From DATJPY01 sp035506135 (lineage in GTDB: Bacteria; Myxococcota_A; UBA9160; PR03): a DNA stretch of 64,000 nt. Below, piece after piece: positions 8,563 to 17,478 of the stretch. Both the position numbers and the translations under genes were made by a program. The notes under the pieces were generated by a model that was not told the DNA's origin, did no database searches, and worked only from the letters and a program-made list of their open reading frames with translations. The DNA is taken from positions 62,001-126,000 of the forward strand of contig DATJPY010000087.1 in NCBI GenBank assembly GCA_035506135.1, read 5' to 3'. The first letter of the stretch is position 1. The number at the start of each line of letters is the position of its first letter.

Positions 8563-9895
8563 CGCGGATCACCTCGGCGAGCCAGCGCCCGGACGCCTTC
8601 ACCGCCCGCGCTCCGGTGTGCGGGTCGAAGCCGACGAGGCCGAAGCGCGCGGGGCCGAATCCGTGCCGCCACTCGTAGTTGTCGACGGCGGTCCAGTGGA
8701 AGTAGCCGCCCACGGGCGCGCCCTGGCGGCGCGCCCGGTCGAGCGCAGCCAGGTGCGCGGCGATGTAGCGGATGCGGAAGGTCTCGTCGCCGGTCGGGCA
8801 GCCGTTCTCGGTGACGAGGAGCGGGACGCCGGGGAGCGCGCGCGCGACGCGCAGCAGCCCCGCCTCGAGCCCGCCCGGGTGGACGGCGCGGCCGAGCGCG
8901 TCGCGCGGGGCGTCGGGGCGGTCCGAGAAGGTGCCGGGCCCGGCGGCCCCGAAGCTCGTCGAGGAGTAGAAGTTGAGGCCGTACAGGTCGAGCGCGCCGC
9001 GCAGGTGCGGCACCTCCTCGGGCTCGCGCTGTGGCGCCCGGATCCAGCCGGTCGCGAGCGCCTCGAGCAGCGTGCCGTGGTACCAGGCGTCGAAGCGCGC
9101 GGCGGCGGCGCGCTGGCCCTCGTCGGCCGGATCCTCGGCGCGCGGATCGAGGTAGACCTCGATGGTGGCGACCGTGGGCTGCGGCTCCAGGCCCTTCAGG
9201 ATGCGGTAGGCGTCGGCGTGCAACACCAGAACGTGACGGGTCATGGCGAAGGCGGCGGCCGGGTCGCGCAGGAACGGCGGGTTCTCGCCCAGGAAGTAGC
9301 TCGCCAGCACGTAGACCATCGACTCGTTCGACACGTGGAAGTGCGCGGCGTGGGGGACCAGCGCGCGGCCGAGGCGCTCGACGTAGCGCAGGAAGGCCGG
9401 GTGGTTGCGCGTGTCGAGGAAGCCGCCGCGCTCGGCGAACCAGAGCGGATGCGTGAAGTGGAAGAGGTTCACCCACGGCACCAGGCCGGCCGCGCGGGCG
9501 CCGTCGCAGACGGCGCGGTAGCGGTCGATCGCGCGCTCGTCGAAGCGACCCGACTCGGGCTCGACGCGGCTCCACTCGATCGAGAGCCGGTAGTGTCCGA
9601 TGCCGAGCCCGGCGACCAGCCGGAAGTCGTCCTCCGCCCGCTCCCAGAAGCCGTTGCCGGGATTCGCCGGCACGCGGCCGGCGCGCGCCGCCGCGACCCA
9701 GTCGTTCGGCACGTCGCCGCCCTCGGCCTGGAACGCCGACGACGCCACGCCCCACGCGAACCCCTCGCCGGCCCCGGACGAGCCGCCGGGCAGGGGCGGC
9801 GATCCCGCGGGCCGGGCCGCGGGCGGCGCGATGCGGATCGGCGCCGCGGGCAGGAGCGGCAACCAGCGCGCGCGGTCCTCGTCGTCGGCGGGCAT
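8531..9895 (-). CDS. Glycoside hydrolase family 1 (beta-glucosidase type)
   Basis: The protein has 454 residues with a retaining GH1 barrel. Visible features are GVASSAFQAEG near the N-terminus, HFTHPLWF (146-153), the acid/base glutamate E191 in the motif SNES, the nucleophile E363 in VTENG, and HWTAVDNYEWRHGF, which shapes the sugar subsite. The usual acid/base sequence is T-[FL]-N-E-P, so the S-N-E-S form here is unusual. The first 40 residues are proline- and alanine-rich and precede the barrel. No secretion signal is clear, so the enzyme is probably cytosolic and cleaves beta-glucosides or beta-galactosides. It is divergent from the DUF1329 gene. Confidence 0.87.
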   Translation of the reverse strand: MPADDEDRARWLPLLPAAPIRIAPPAARPAGSPPLPGGSSGAGEGFAWGVASSAFQAEGGDVPNDWVAAARAGRVPANPGNGFWERAEDDFRLVAGLGIGHYRLSIEWSRVEPESGRFDERAIDRYRAVCDGARAAGLVPWVNLFHFTHPLWFAERGGFLDTRNHPAFLRYVERLGRALVPHAAHFHVSNESMVYVLASYFLGENPPFLRDPAAAFAMTRHVLVLHADAYRILKGLEPQPTVATIEVYLDPRAEDPADEGQRAAAARFDAWYHGTLLEALATGWIRAPQREPEEVPHLRGALDLYGLNFYSSTSFGAAGPGTFSDRPDAPRDALGRAVHPGGLEAGLLRVARALPGVPLLVTENGCPTGDETFRIRYIAAHLAALDRARRQGAPVGGYFHWTAVDNYEWRHGFGPARFGLVGFDPHTGARAVKASGRWLAEVIRDGVLDPARVP

Positions 9896-10013
9896 GACCG
9901 GGCGAGTCTAGGCGAGCCGCGGCGCCGGGGGCGCCGTCTTTCGAGACGCGCGCGGATCGACGCGCGCGATCCGGGCGCGGAAGTGAATCCGGACGTGGGA
10001 TCCGCGCGTCTCT

Positions 10014-10064
10014 GGGGATGCGGAGAGGGAGGATCTTTGAGAAGATCCCGCGTTCCGCATCCCC
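10014..10064 (+). promoter_or_regulatory. Nested inverted repeat in the leader of the DUF1329 gene
   Basis: An outer perfect 11-bp stem pairs 10014-10024 (GGGGATGCGGA) with 10054-10064. Inside it, after a small internal loop, a perfect 7-bp stem pairs GGATCTT (10031-10037) with AAGATCC (10042-10048) around a TGAG loop. The 3' arm ends exactly where the Shine-Dalgarno GGAGG (10065-10069) begins. No T-run follows, so a factor-independent terminator is unlikely. An RNA element that controls translation or stability, or an operator, fits better. Confidence 0.55.
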
Positions 10065-10075
10065 GGAGGTCCTGC

Positions 10076-11395
10076 ATGCGACGCACCCTCGCGCTCTCGC
10101 TCGTCCTCGCGGTTGCGCTCGTCGCCCCCCGACTCGCGCGCCCCGCCGGCGACACGTCGACCGCGGGGCCCGCTTTCAAGGAAGGCGACGTCCTCACGAT
10201 GAACGACGTCGAGAAGCTGAAGCCCTACCTGCCCAAGGAGGTCTGGGACAACCGCGACTTCTTCTTCTACGAGGGCATGGCGCTCGAGATCGGTCCGTCG
10301 TTCCGCGACTACTCGCCGGCGCCGGTCTACAAGGATGCAACCGACAAGTTCAAGGGTCAGCCGAAGATCGGGCCGGACGGTAGCCTCGACAACTACACGG
10401 CCGGCCAGCCCTTCCCGATCGACTCGATCGATTGCAAGGGCGATCCGGACGCGGGCACGAAGATCATGTGGGACTTCCACTACCGCTGGGCGCCGGTGAG
10501 CGGGGTCTCGAGCTTCTACTACTCCTACTGGGACCGCGGCGAGGAGCTCCCGCTCTACTACGAGGGCACCGGCGGCGGCGTGCAGATGGCGCACCGGCCC
10601 GAGCCCGAGTCGCTCGCCGACGGCGGCGACCTGTTCCGCGGCGAGAACCGCGCGAGCGTCGGCGGCGCCGAGGTGACCGCGCCCTTCGACGCGCGCGGCA
10701 TCATGCTGCTCAACTACCGCTACAAGGACTCGGACAAGCCGCTCGCGCAGGCGCGCAACGACGACACCTGGGTCTACGTCCCGACCCTCCGCCGGGTGCG
10801 CCGGATCTCGACCGCGCAGCGGACCGACGCCATCTCGGGCACCGACTTCACGCTCGACGACCTGTTCAGCTTCAACGGGATCGTGCCCCAGTACACCTGG
10901 ACCTGCCTCGGCGAGCAGGACGTCATCGCGCCGATGAACACCAAGGTGAAGGGCTACCCGTACGTGAAGGGCCAGAACTTCGGGCCGTACGGGCTCTCGT
11001 TCGCGAGCGATCGCTGGGAGCTGCGGCACGCCGTGGTCGTGCGCATGAAGCCGAAGAACGCCGACCACCCGTACCACCACAAGGACATCTACATCGACAA
11101 GCAGACGATGCAGCCGCTCTACTCGATGGCCTACGACCAGAAGCAGGAGCTGTGGAAGCTCATCTACCACAACAAGCGCTGGAGCCAGGACGAGTCGCTG
11201 ACGGGCAAGTGGTTCGAGAGCTGGGACGGCGTTCCCGATCCGCGCGTGCTCGCCGTGGTGAGCGACACGATCATCAACGTGCAGACCGGGACGGGCAACC
11301 GCATCGAGTTCTGGGACGCCGGCGGCACCTCCATCGGCAACAAGGCCCGCATCCGCCGCTACATCGACGTGGGGCGCCTCACGCGGGGGCGCTGA
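10076..11395 (+). CDS. DUF1329 family envelope protein
   Basis: The protein has 439 residues and a Sec signal peptide (MRRTLALSLVLAVALVAP, cleavage likely near residue 20-25). The mature part is rich in aromatic residues and beta strands. It contains the blocks RGIMLLNYRYKDSD, DTWVYVPTLRRVRRIST and HHKDIYIDKQTMQPLYSM, which match the lipoprotein-sorting LolA/LolB-like fold predicted for DUF1329. The family is periplasmic or outer-membrane associated and often occurs with DUF1302 and RND exporters in lipid-using bacteria, but those partners are not here. A clear GGAGG lies six bases before the ATG, directly after a stable inverted repeat. Confidence 0.82.
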   Translation: MRRTLALSLVLAVALVAPRLARPAGDTSTAGPAFKEGDVLTMNDVEKLKPYLPKEVWDNRDFFFYEGMALEIGPSFRDYSPAPVYKDATDKFKGQPKIGPDGSLDNYTAGQPFPIDSIDCKGDPDAGTKIMWDFHYRWAPVSGVSSFYYSYWDRGEELPLYYEGTGGGVQMAHRPEPESLADGGDLFRGENRASVGGAEVTAPFDARGIMLLNYRYKDSDKPLAQARNDDTWVYVPTLRRVRRISTAQRTDAISGTDFTLDDLFSFNGIVPQYTWTCLGEQDVIAPMNTKVKGYPYVKGQNFGPYGLSFASDRWELRHAVVVRMKPKNADHPYHHKDIYIDKQTMQPLYSMAYDQKQELWKLIYHNKRWSQDESLTGKWFESWDGVPDPRVLAVVSDTIINVQTGTGNRIEFWDAGGTSIGNKARIRRYIDVGRLTRGR

Positions 11396-11464
11396 GCGGC
11401 GCGCCGCGTCCGGCCGCGGCCCGAGTGCTACGATCGCGCGCTCCCCTGCTCCCGGAGGTCCTTC

Positions 11465-12580
11465 ATGCAGGTGCGTGCCGCCGTCGCCCGCGCCGCCGGC
11501 AAGCCGCTCGCGATCGAGACGATCGAGCTCGAGGGCCCGCGCGCCGGCGAGGTGCTCGTCGAGATCAAGGCCACCGGCGTCTGCCACACCGACGCCTACA
11601 CGCTGTCCGGGGCCGACCCGGAGGGCGCCTTCCCGGCGGTGCTCGGCCACGAGGGGGCCGGCGTGGTGGTCGAGGTGGGCGCCGGCGTCACCTCGGTCCG
11701 CCCGGGCGACCACGTGATCCCGCTCTACACCCCAGAATGTCGAAGCTGCAAGTTCTGCCTCTCCGGCAAGACCAACCTGTGCCAGGCGATCCGCGCCACC
11801 CAGGGCCGCGGCGTGATGCCCGACGGGACCAGCCGCTTCCGCGATGCGCGCGGGGAGACGCTGCTCCACTACATGGGCACCTCGACCTTCTCCAACTACA
11901 CGGTGCTGCCCGAGATCGCGGTGGCGAAGATCCGCGAGGACGCCCCCTTCGAGAGCGCCTGCCTGCTCGGCTGCGGCGTCACCACCGGGATCGGCGCCGT
12001 GCTCTTCACGGCGAAGGTGCGCCCCGGCGACAACGTCGTGGTGTTCGGGCTCGGCGGCGTCGGGCTCTCCGCCGTGCAGGGCGCGCGGCTGGCGGGCGCC
12101 GGCCGGATCATCGGGGTCGACACCAACCCGAAGAAGAGGGCGCTCGCCGAGCGCATGGGCGCCACCCACTTCGTGAATCCCGCCGAGGTCGAGGGCGAGC
12201 TGGTTGCGCACCTGGTCGAGCTGACCGAGGGCGGCGCCGACTTCAGCTTCGAGTGCATCGGCAACGTCGGCACGATGCGCCAGGCGCTCGAGTGCTGTCA
12301 CAAGGGCTGGGGCCAGAGCGTGATCATCGGCGTCGCCGGGGCCGGGCAGGAGATCGCGACGCGCCCGTTCCAGCTCGTGACGGGACGCGTCTGGCGCGGC
12401 AGCGCCTTCGGCGGCGCGCGCGGGCGCACCGACGTCCCGAAGCTCGTCGACTGGTACATGGAAGGGCGCATCCAGGTCGACGAGCTGATCACGCACCGGC
12501 GCCCTCTCGACCGCATCAACGAGGCCTTCGAGCTGATGCACGAGGGCGAGTCGATCCGCACCGTGGTGAGCTTCGACTGA
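11465..12580 (+). CDS. frmA: S-(hydroxymethyl)glutathione dehydrogenase (class III alcohol dehydrogenase)
   Basis: The enzyme has 371 residues and oxidises the glutathione-formaldehyde adduct with NAD+, the main formaldehyde detoxification step. Catalytic zinc ligands are C40, H62 and C170. The structural zinc cysteines are C92, C95, C98 and C106. The nucleotide loop is GLGGVG (195-200). Length and motifs are those of class III enzymes throughout. A strong GGAGGTCC precedes the ATG, and a TACGAT hexamer at 11429-11434 may be the -10 element. The S-formylglutathione hydrolase that completes the pathway is not adjacent. The tandem GFA protein at 38249 is the only other possible formaldehyde-related gene in the window. 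Confidence 0.92.
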   Translation: MQVRAAVARAAGKPLAIETIELEGPRAGEVLVEIKATGVCHTDAYTLSGADPEGAFPAVLGHEGAGVVVEVGAGVTSVRPGDHVIPLYTPECRSCKFCLSGKTNLCQAIRATQGRGVMPDGTSRFRDARGETLLHYMGTSTFSNYTVLPEIAVAKIREDAPFESACLLGCGVTTGIGAVLFTAKVRPGDNVVVFGLGGVGLSAVQGARLAGAGRIIGVDTNPKKRALAERMGATHFVNPAEVEGELVAHLVELTEGGADFSFECIGNVGTMRQALECCHKGWGQSVIIGVAGAGQEIATRPFQLVTGRVWRGSAFGGARGRTDVPKLVDWYMEGRIQVDELITHRRPLDRINEAFELMHEGESIRTVVSFD

Positions 12581-12599
12581 TGCAGATGCCGGCGGCGCC

Positions 12600-15134
12600 A
12601 TGAGCCGGCGCGCGGGAAGGGGGGTGCGGGCGGGCCTCGCCCGAGGCGGGCGCCGGCTCGCCGTCCTCGCCGCGCTCGGGCTCGCGGCGGCACCCCTGGC
12701 GCGCGCCCAGCTTCCCGCCGCCCCGGCGCCGGCCCCGGCGACCGCACCCGCGTCGCCGACTCCGAGCCCGGCGCCGGCAGCGCCGGCGGCGATCCCGCTG
12801 CCCGACGTCGCGGCGCGCGCCGAGGACGCGGCGCGGATGCTGCGCGAGCTCGGCGCGGACCTCGCGCCGGAGCCGGCGATCGTCGCGATCGAGGACGCGA
12901 TCCCGGACCGCAAGGCGGGCCTCGAGCGCAAGGCCAAGGAGGCCGCGGCACTGCTCGACGCCGGCCCCTCGCTGCGCGCGCTCGCCGACCTCGAGGTCGC
13001 CTGGAGCGCCGACGGGCAGTCGCTCGGGGCCTGGAGCAAGACGCTCACCGAGCGCGCCACCGCCCTCGAGGCGCGCATCGCGCAGCTCGGAGACCTCGAG
13101 AAGACCTGGCGCCTCACGCTCGACCAGGCGCGCGCCGAGCACGCGCCCGACGCGCTGGTGGAGCGCGCGCGCTCGGTGCTCGCCGACGTGCGCGCCGCGC
13201 AGGGGCAGGTGCAGGCCCGCCGCGCCGTCGTGCTGACGCTGCAGGACCAGGTCGCACGACTCGGCGGGCGCATCGACGAGGAGATCGACGACATCCGTGC
13301 GGCGCGCGGGACGCTGCGCGGGCGCCTGTTCGAGGCCGACCAGCCGCCGTTCTGGCGCGCCCTGCGCGAGGCGGCGCCGGTCGGCTCGATCGCCGCGACG
13401 ATGGGAGAGTCGCTGGTGCGGCACGCGGGGGAGATCCGCGAGTACGAGGCGGAGCACGTCGCTCCGCTCGCGGCGAACCTCCTGCTCTTCGCGGCGCTCC
13501 TCCCGGTCACCTTCACGCTGCGCCGGCACTCGCGCCAGCGGCGCGCCGAGGCGCGGACGCTCGGCGCGTCCGAGGTCGTGCTCGAGAGCCCCATCGCGCT
13601 CGCGCTGCTCGCCGCGCTGCTGATCGCGCTGCTGCTCGCCCGGACGGGCGTCTTCCCCGCGCTCGTCCCGCCGTCGCCGCGGTCCGTGCGCAGCCTGTTC
13701 GGCTTCGCGCTGATGCTGCCGCCGCTCTTCCTGCTGCCGCGGCTCGTCGCGCCCGACCTGCGGCCGGTGCCCTTCGCGCTCGCGGGCTTCTACCTGCTCG
13801 ATCGCATGCGCGACCTGCTCGAGGCCGTGGCGCTGGTCGAGCGGTCGCTCTTCGCCGCCGAGATCGCGCTGGCGCTCGTCGGCGTGCTCTGGCTCGCCCG
13901 TTCGCGGAGACTGCGCCGGCTCGCGGTCCTGCAGCACCATGGCGTTCTGTTCGCGCTGGCCTGGCGCACCGCCGCGCTGCTCCTGGTCGCGAGCCTCGCG
14001 GCCAACGCCCTCGGCTACGTGACCCTCGCCCACGTGCTCGGCGAGGGCGTGCTCCACACCGGCTATCTCACGCTGATCCTGTTCGCGGGTGCGAGCGTGC
14101 TCCGGCTCGCCGTCGCAGGCGTCCTGCACGGCGCTCCCCTCCAGCGGCTCGAGCTGGTCCGCGCGCACGGAGCGGCGATCCAGAGCGGCGCCGAGCGCGT
14201 CGTGGCCTGGCTCGGCGTGGCGCTGTGGGCGCTGGTGGTCGCGCGGCTGTTCCAGGTCTACGACCCGATCTACGCCGCCGCCGCGTGGGCGCTGGGGACG
14301 CCGATCCAGATCGGCTCGGCGGCATTCTCGCTCGGCGCGGTGCTCACCTTCGCGCTCACGATCGCCGCGTCGGTGTGGGTCTCGCGCGGCGTGGCGCTGG
14401 TGCTCGAGGAGGAGGTGTTTCCGCGCACCCACCTCGAACGCGGCGTTCCGTACGCGATCGCGACCACCGCGCGCTACACCGTGCTGCTGTTCGGCTTCAT
14501 GCTGGCGGTCGGCGCCGCGGGCCTCGACTGGACGCGCATGTCGCTGCTCGCGGGCGCCTTCGGCGTCGGCGTCGGCTTCGGGCTCCAGGCCGTCGTCAAC
14601 AACTTCGTCTCGGGGCTGATCCTGCTCTACGAGCGCCCGATCCAGGTGGGCGACACCGTGCAGCTCGGCGAGCTGGTCGGCGAGGTGCGCCGCATCGGCA
14701 TCCGGTCCAGCACGCTCCGCACCGCGCAGGGCGCCGAGGTGATCGTCCCGAACGGCAACCTGCTCTCGGACAAGGTGGTGAACTGGACGCTCTCCGACCC
14801 GCAGCGGCTGATCGAGCTGGCGGTGAGCCTGCCGCCGCAGGGTGACCCGCAGCGCGTGCTGGCGCTGCTGCACGAGGTGGCGGTGAGCCATCCGGACGTG
14901 CTGCAGGAGCCGGCGCCGGTGGCGCTGCTGACGCGCTTCACGGACGCCGCCTACGGCTTCGAGCTGCGCGCCTTCACCTCGCGCGCGAGCGGGCACCTCG
15001 AGGTCAAGAGCGAGCTCGCGCTCGCCGTGCACGACGCCCTCGAGCGGGCCGGGATCGTGAGCCCCGCGTTTCCGCCGGAGGCGCGGCCGGCGCCGGCGGT
15101 GCGCGCCGCTCCGGGCGGACGCAGCGCCTCCTGA
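12600..15134 (+). CDS. MscS-family mechanosensitive channel with long N-terminal extension
   Basis: The protein has 844 residues, about three times the length of small MscS. It begins with a signal-like segment (to about residue 36) and a proline/alanine-rich linker, then a periplasmic coiled-coil region (about 70-270) and about ten membrane helices. The MscS core is near residues 640-790: a glycine/alanine-rich pore helix containing GVGVGFGLQAVVNNFVSG, then the beta domain with YERPIQVGDTVQLG and the motif VPNGNLLSDKVVNWT. It resembles MscK-type channels that release solutes on osmotic downshock. It follows frmA by 19 bases, which may place it on the same transcript. Confidence 0.9.
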   Translation: MSRRAGRGVRAGLARGGRRLAVLAALGLAAAPLARAQLPAAPAPAPATAPASPTPSPAPAAPAAIPLPDVAARAEDAARMLRELGADLAPEPAIVAIEDAIPDRKAGLERKAKEAAALLDAGPSLRALADLEVAWSADGQSLGAWSKTLTERATALEARIAQLGDLEKTWRLTLDQARAEHAPDALVERARSVLADVRAAQGQVQARRAVVLTLQDQVARLGGRIDEEIDDIRAARGTLRGRLFEADQPPFWRALREAAPVGSIAATMGESLVRHAGEIREYEAEHVAPLAANLLLFAALLPVTFTLRRHSRQRRAEARTLGASEVVLESPIALALLAALLIALLLARTGVFPALVPPSPRSVRSLFGFALMLPPLFLLPRLVAPDLRPVPFALAGFYLLDRMRDLLEAVALVERSLFAAEIALALVGVLWLARSRRLRRLAVLQHHGVLFALAWRTAALLLVASLAANALGYVTLAHVLGEGVLHTGYLTLILFAGASVLRLAVAGVLHGAPLQRLELVRAHGAAIQSGAERVVAWLGVALWALVVARLFQVYDPIYAAAAWALGTPIQIGSAAFSLGAVLTFALTIAASVWVSRGVALVLEEEVFPRTHLERGVPYAIATTARYTVLLFGFMLAVGAAGLDWTRMSLLAGAFGVGVGFGLQAVVNNFVSGLILLYERPIQVGDTVQLGELVGEVRRIGIRSSTLRTAQGAEVIVPNGNLLSDKVVNWTLSDPQRLIELAVSLPPQGDPQRVLALLHEVAVSHPDVLQEPAPVALLTRFTDAAYGFELRAFTSRASGHLEVKSELALAVHDALERAGIVSPAFPPEARPAPAVRAAPGGRSAS

Positions 15135-15141
15135 CGCGGGC

Positions 15142-16101
15142 TCAGCGCCGGAAGGCCGGGATCACCGACTCGGCGAAGAGCCGCGCCGGCTCGCGCGTGT
15201 CGCGGCCGAAGAACTCGATCAGGAACGTGGTGCAGCCGAGCTCGACGTGCCGCTCGATGCGCTCGATCACGCGCTCGGGCGTGCCCCAGATGCCGTGCTC
15301 GGCGATTGCGCCGCCCATGTGCCCGCCGTAGACCCTTCCCGCCTTCTCGAGCGCGGCGCGGGCGCTCGCCTCGTCTTCCGCGATCACCACCACGCACTGC
15401 TGCGAGACCTCGAGCGTGTCGAAGTCGCGGCCGACCTCGCCGCAGCGGCGCCGCAGCGCCTCCACCTTGGCGCCGAGCTGCGGCTGGAAGACGGCGAGGT
15501 TGTTCCAGATGTCGGCGTGCCGGGCGGCGATGCCCATCAGCACGCGCTCGCCGCCGCCGCCGATCAGGATCGGAGGCCGCGCCGGGACGCCGTCGGCCCG
15601 CGGCAGCGGCTTGGGCTCGCAGATCGCCTCGCGCACGGAGAAGTGTCGCCCCTCGAAGGTCGCCTTCGGCTCGCTCCAGAGCCGCTTCAGGATCTCGACG
15701 CACTCCTCGAGCGCGCGCATGCGCTCGCCGAGCTTGGGGAACGCGCAGCCGGTGCCGGTGAACTCCGCCTCGAACCAGCCCGCACCGAGCCCCACCATGG
15801 CGCGCCCGCCGGAGACGTGGTCGAGCGTCGCGATCTGCTTGGCGAGGATCGCCGGGTTGCGGAAGAAGGGCGGGGTGACGAGCGTCCCGAGGCCGGCTCG
15901 GCTCGTCAGCGCCGCCACCGCGGCGAGCTCCGTCCACGCCTCGAAGATCGGGAGCGTCGGCAGCGGCACGCCGTAGACGTGGTCGCACACCCAGAGATGG
16001 TCGAAGCCGAGCCGGTCGAGCTCCAGCGCGGTGTCGCGCGCCTCGGCCCAGGAGCGCTTGATCTGGGGCAGGGTCGCGCCGAAGCGCACGGGTCGGGTCA
16101 T
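15142..16101 (-). CDS. LLM class F420-dependent oxidoreductase
   Basis: This luciferase-like TIM-barrel protein has 319 residues. Typical features are GATLPQI at the N-terminus, LDRLGFDHLWVCDHVY, the SGGRAMVGLGAGWFEAEF block and RPPILIGGGGERVL, matching the F420-binding subfamily rather than FMN-dependent luciferases. Such enzymes move hydride between F420 and an alcohol, aldehyde or activated alkene. The start ATG gives MTRPVRFG; the frame extends upstream only over the divergent P450 region. It is convergent with the MscS gene (7 bases apart) and divergent from the cytochrome P450, with which it may share control. Confidence 0.86.
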   Translation of the reverse strand: MTRPVRFGATLPQIKRSWAEARDTALELDRLGFDHLWVCDHVYGVPLPTLPIFEAWTELAAVAALTSRAGLGTLVTPPFFRNPAILAKQIATLDHVSGGRAMVGLGAGWFEAEFTGTGCAFPKLGERMRALEECVEILKRLWSEPKATFEGRHFSVREAICEPKPLPRADGVPARPPILIGGGGERVLMGIAARHADIWNNLAVFQPQLGAKVEALRRRCGEVGRDFDTLEVSQQCVVVIAEDEASARAALEKAGRVYGGHMGGAIAEHGIWGTPERVIERIERHVELGCTTFLIEFFGRDTREPARLFAESVIPAFRR

Positions 16102-16162
16102 CGGGCGTCCTCCGGATGCGACGGTATGATACGGGCTCCGAGCGCGCCGCCGCGAGGCCGTC

Positions 16163-17440
16163 ATGAGCACGCATCCCGCCGTCCCGGCCGATCCCGGCGC
16201 GCCGTTCCCCGGCGACGCGTTCGACTTCACGCGGCCCGAGTTCCGCCGCGATCCGTACTCGACCTACCAGCGGCTGCGCGAGGCGGCGCCGCTCCACTGC
16301 ATCGAGGGCGGGAGCTTCCGGTTCTGGGTGCTGACGCGTCACGCTGACGTGATCGCCGTGCTGCGCGATCCGCGCACCTCGGTCGACCGCGCCTTCCAGC
16401 CGAAGCCGCCGGCGGTCGCGGCCGCCGTCGATCCGTCGGCGCTGCACCCGCTGGCGCGCGCGATGCGCGCGATGTCGCGCATCATGCTGTTCCGCGACCC
16501 GCCCGATCACACGCGGCTCCGGGGGCTCGTCAACAAGGCGTTCACCCCGCGCATGGTCGAGGCGCTGCGGCCGCGCATCGAGGCGCTCGTGGGGCAGCTC
16601 CTCGAGCCGCTGCGGGACGGCGGGCGCTTCGACCTCGTGAGGGATCTAGCCGAGCCGCTCCCGATCCTCGTGATCGCGGAGCTGCTCGGCCTGCCGGTCG
16701 AGGACCGCAAGGAGCTGAAGCGCTGGTCGGACGACCTCGCGGTGATGCTCGACGGCTCGATCGCGATGCAGCACATGGGGCGCGCGGTGCAGAGCGCGTC
16801 CGAGGTGATCGCCTATCTCCGCGATCACCTCGACGAGCGCCGCGCCGCTCCGCGCGAGGATCTGCTCTCCGCCATGCTGGCCGCCACGGAGCGCGACGAG
16901 TCGCTCGTCGACGACGAGATCCTCGGCACCGCGCTGCTCGTGATGGGCGCGGGCCACGAGACCACCACCAACCTGATCGGGAACGGCGTGCTGGCGCTGC
17001 TGCGGAGCCCCGGCGAGTGGCAGCGATTGCGCGGCGAGCCGGCGCTCGCCGGCTCCGCCGTCGAGGAGCTCCTGCGCTTCGACTCGCCCGTGCAGGCGAC
17101 CTCCCGGATCTTCATCGAGCCGGTCGAGATCCACGGGCGACGCATTCCAGCGCGCGAGGAGGTCGGGCTCCTGCTCGGTGCCGCCAACCGCGATCCCGAG
17201 GCCTTCGCGGCTCCCGACCGCCTCGACATCGGCCGCGCCGACAACCGACACGTGTCGTTCGGCTTCGGCATCCACTTCTGCCTGGGCGCAGGCCTCGCCC
17301 GCCTCGAGGCGCAGCTCGCGATCGGCGCGCTCGCCGCGCGGCTCCCGCGCCTCGAGCTGGCCTGCGACGAGGCGGAACTCGCGTGGCGCCCGGGCTGGCT
17401 CCTGCGGGGCCTCGAGTCGCTCCCGATCCGGACCTCCTAG
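16163..17440 (+). CDS. Cytochrome P450
   Basis: The protein has 425 residues and the soluble bacterial P450 layout. The oxygen-activation helix carries AGHETT (263-268), the ExxR pair is E302/R305, and the heme loop FGFGIHFCLGAGLAR has the thiolate ligand C373. Bacterial P450s of this kind hydroxylate terpenes, steroids, fatty acids or xenobiotics and need a ferredoxin. No redox partner is adjacent. A TATGAT hexamer at 16125-16130 could be its -10 element. The divergent LLM oxidoreductase gene suggests a shared oxidative pathway, but this is inference. Confidence 0.93.
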   Translation: MSTHPAVPADPGAPFPGDAFDFTRPEFRRDPYSTYQRLREAAPLHCIEGGSFRFWVLTRHADVIAVLRDPRTSVDRAFQPKPPAVAAAVDPSALHPLARAMRAMSRIMLFRDPPDHTRLRGLVNKAFTPRMVEALRPRIEALVGQLLEPLRDGGRFDLVRDLAEPLPILVIAELLGLPVEDRKELKRWSDDLAVMLDGSIAMQHMGRAVQSASEVIAYLRDHLDERRAAPREDLLSAMLAATERDESLVDDEILGTALLVMGAGHETTTNLIGNGVLALLRSPGEWQRLRGEPALAGSAVEELLRFDSPVQATSRIFIEPVEIHGRRIPAREEVGLLLGAANRDPEAFAAPDRLDIGRADNRHVSFGFGIHFCLGAGLARLEAQLAIGALAARLPRLELACDEAELAWRPGWLLRGLESLPIRTS

Positions 17441-17478
17441 CCTTTACAGGGCGGCCGATGGGGGCGTATAAGGCCCGC

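Noticed and set aside
10014..10064. The nested hairpin as a factor-independent terminator
   Set aside because: There is no T-run after the stem and the gene's ribosome site follows directly, so it lies in a leader rather than at a gene end.
11396..11407. Perfect 12-base palindrome GCGGCGCGCCGC after the DUF1329 stop
   Set aside because: It has no loop and consists only of G and C in a GC-rich region, so chance is likely.
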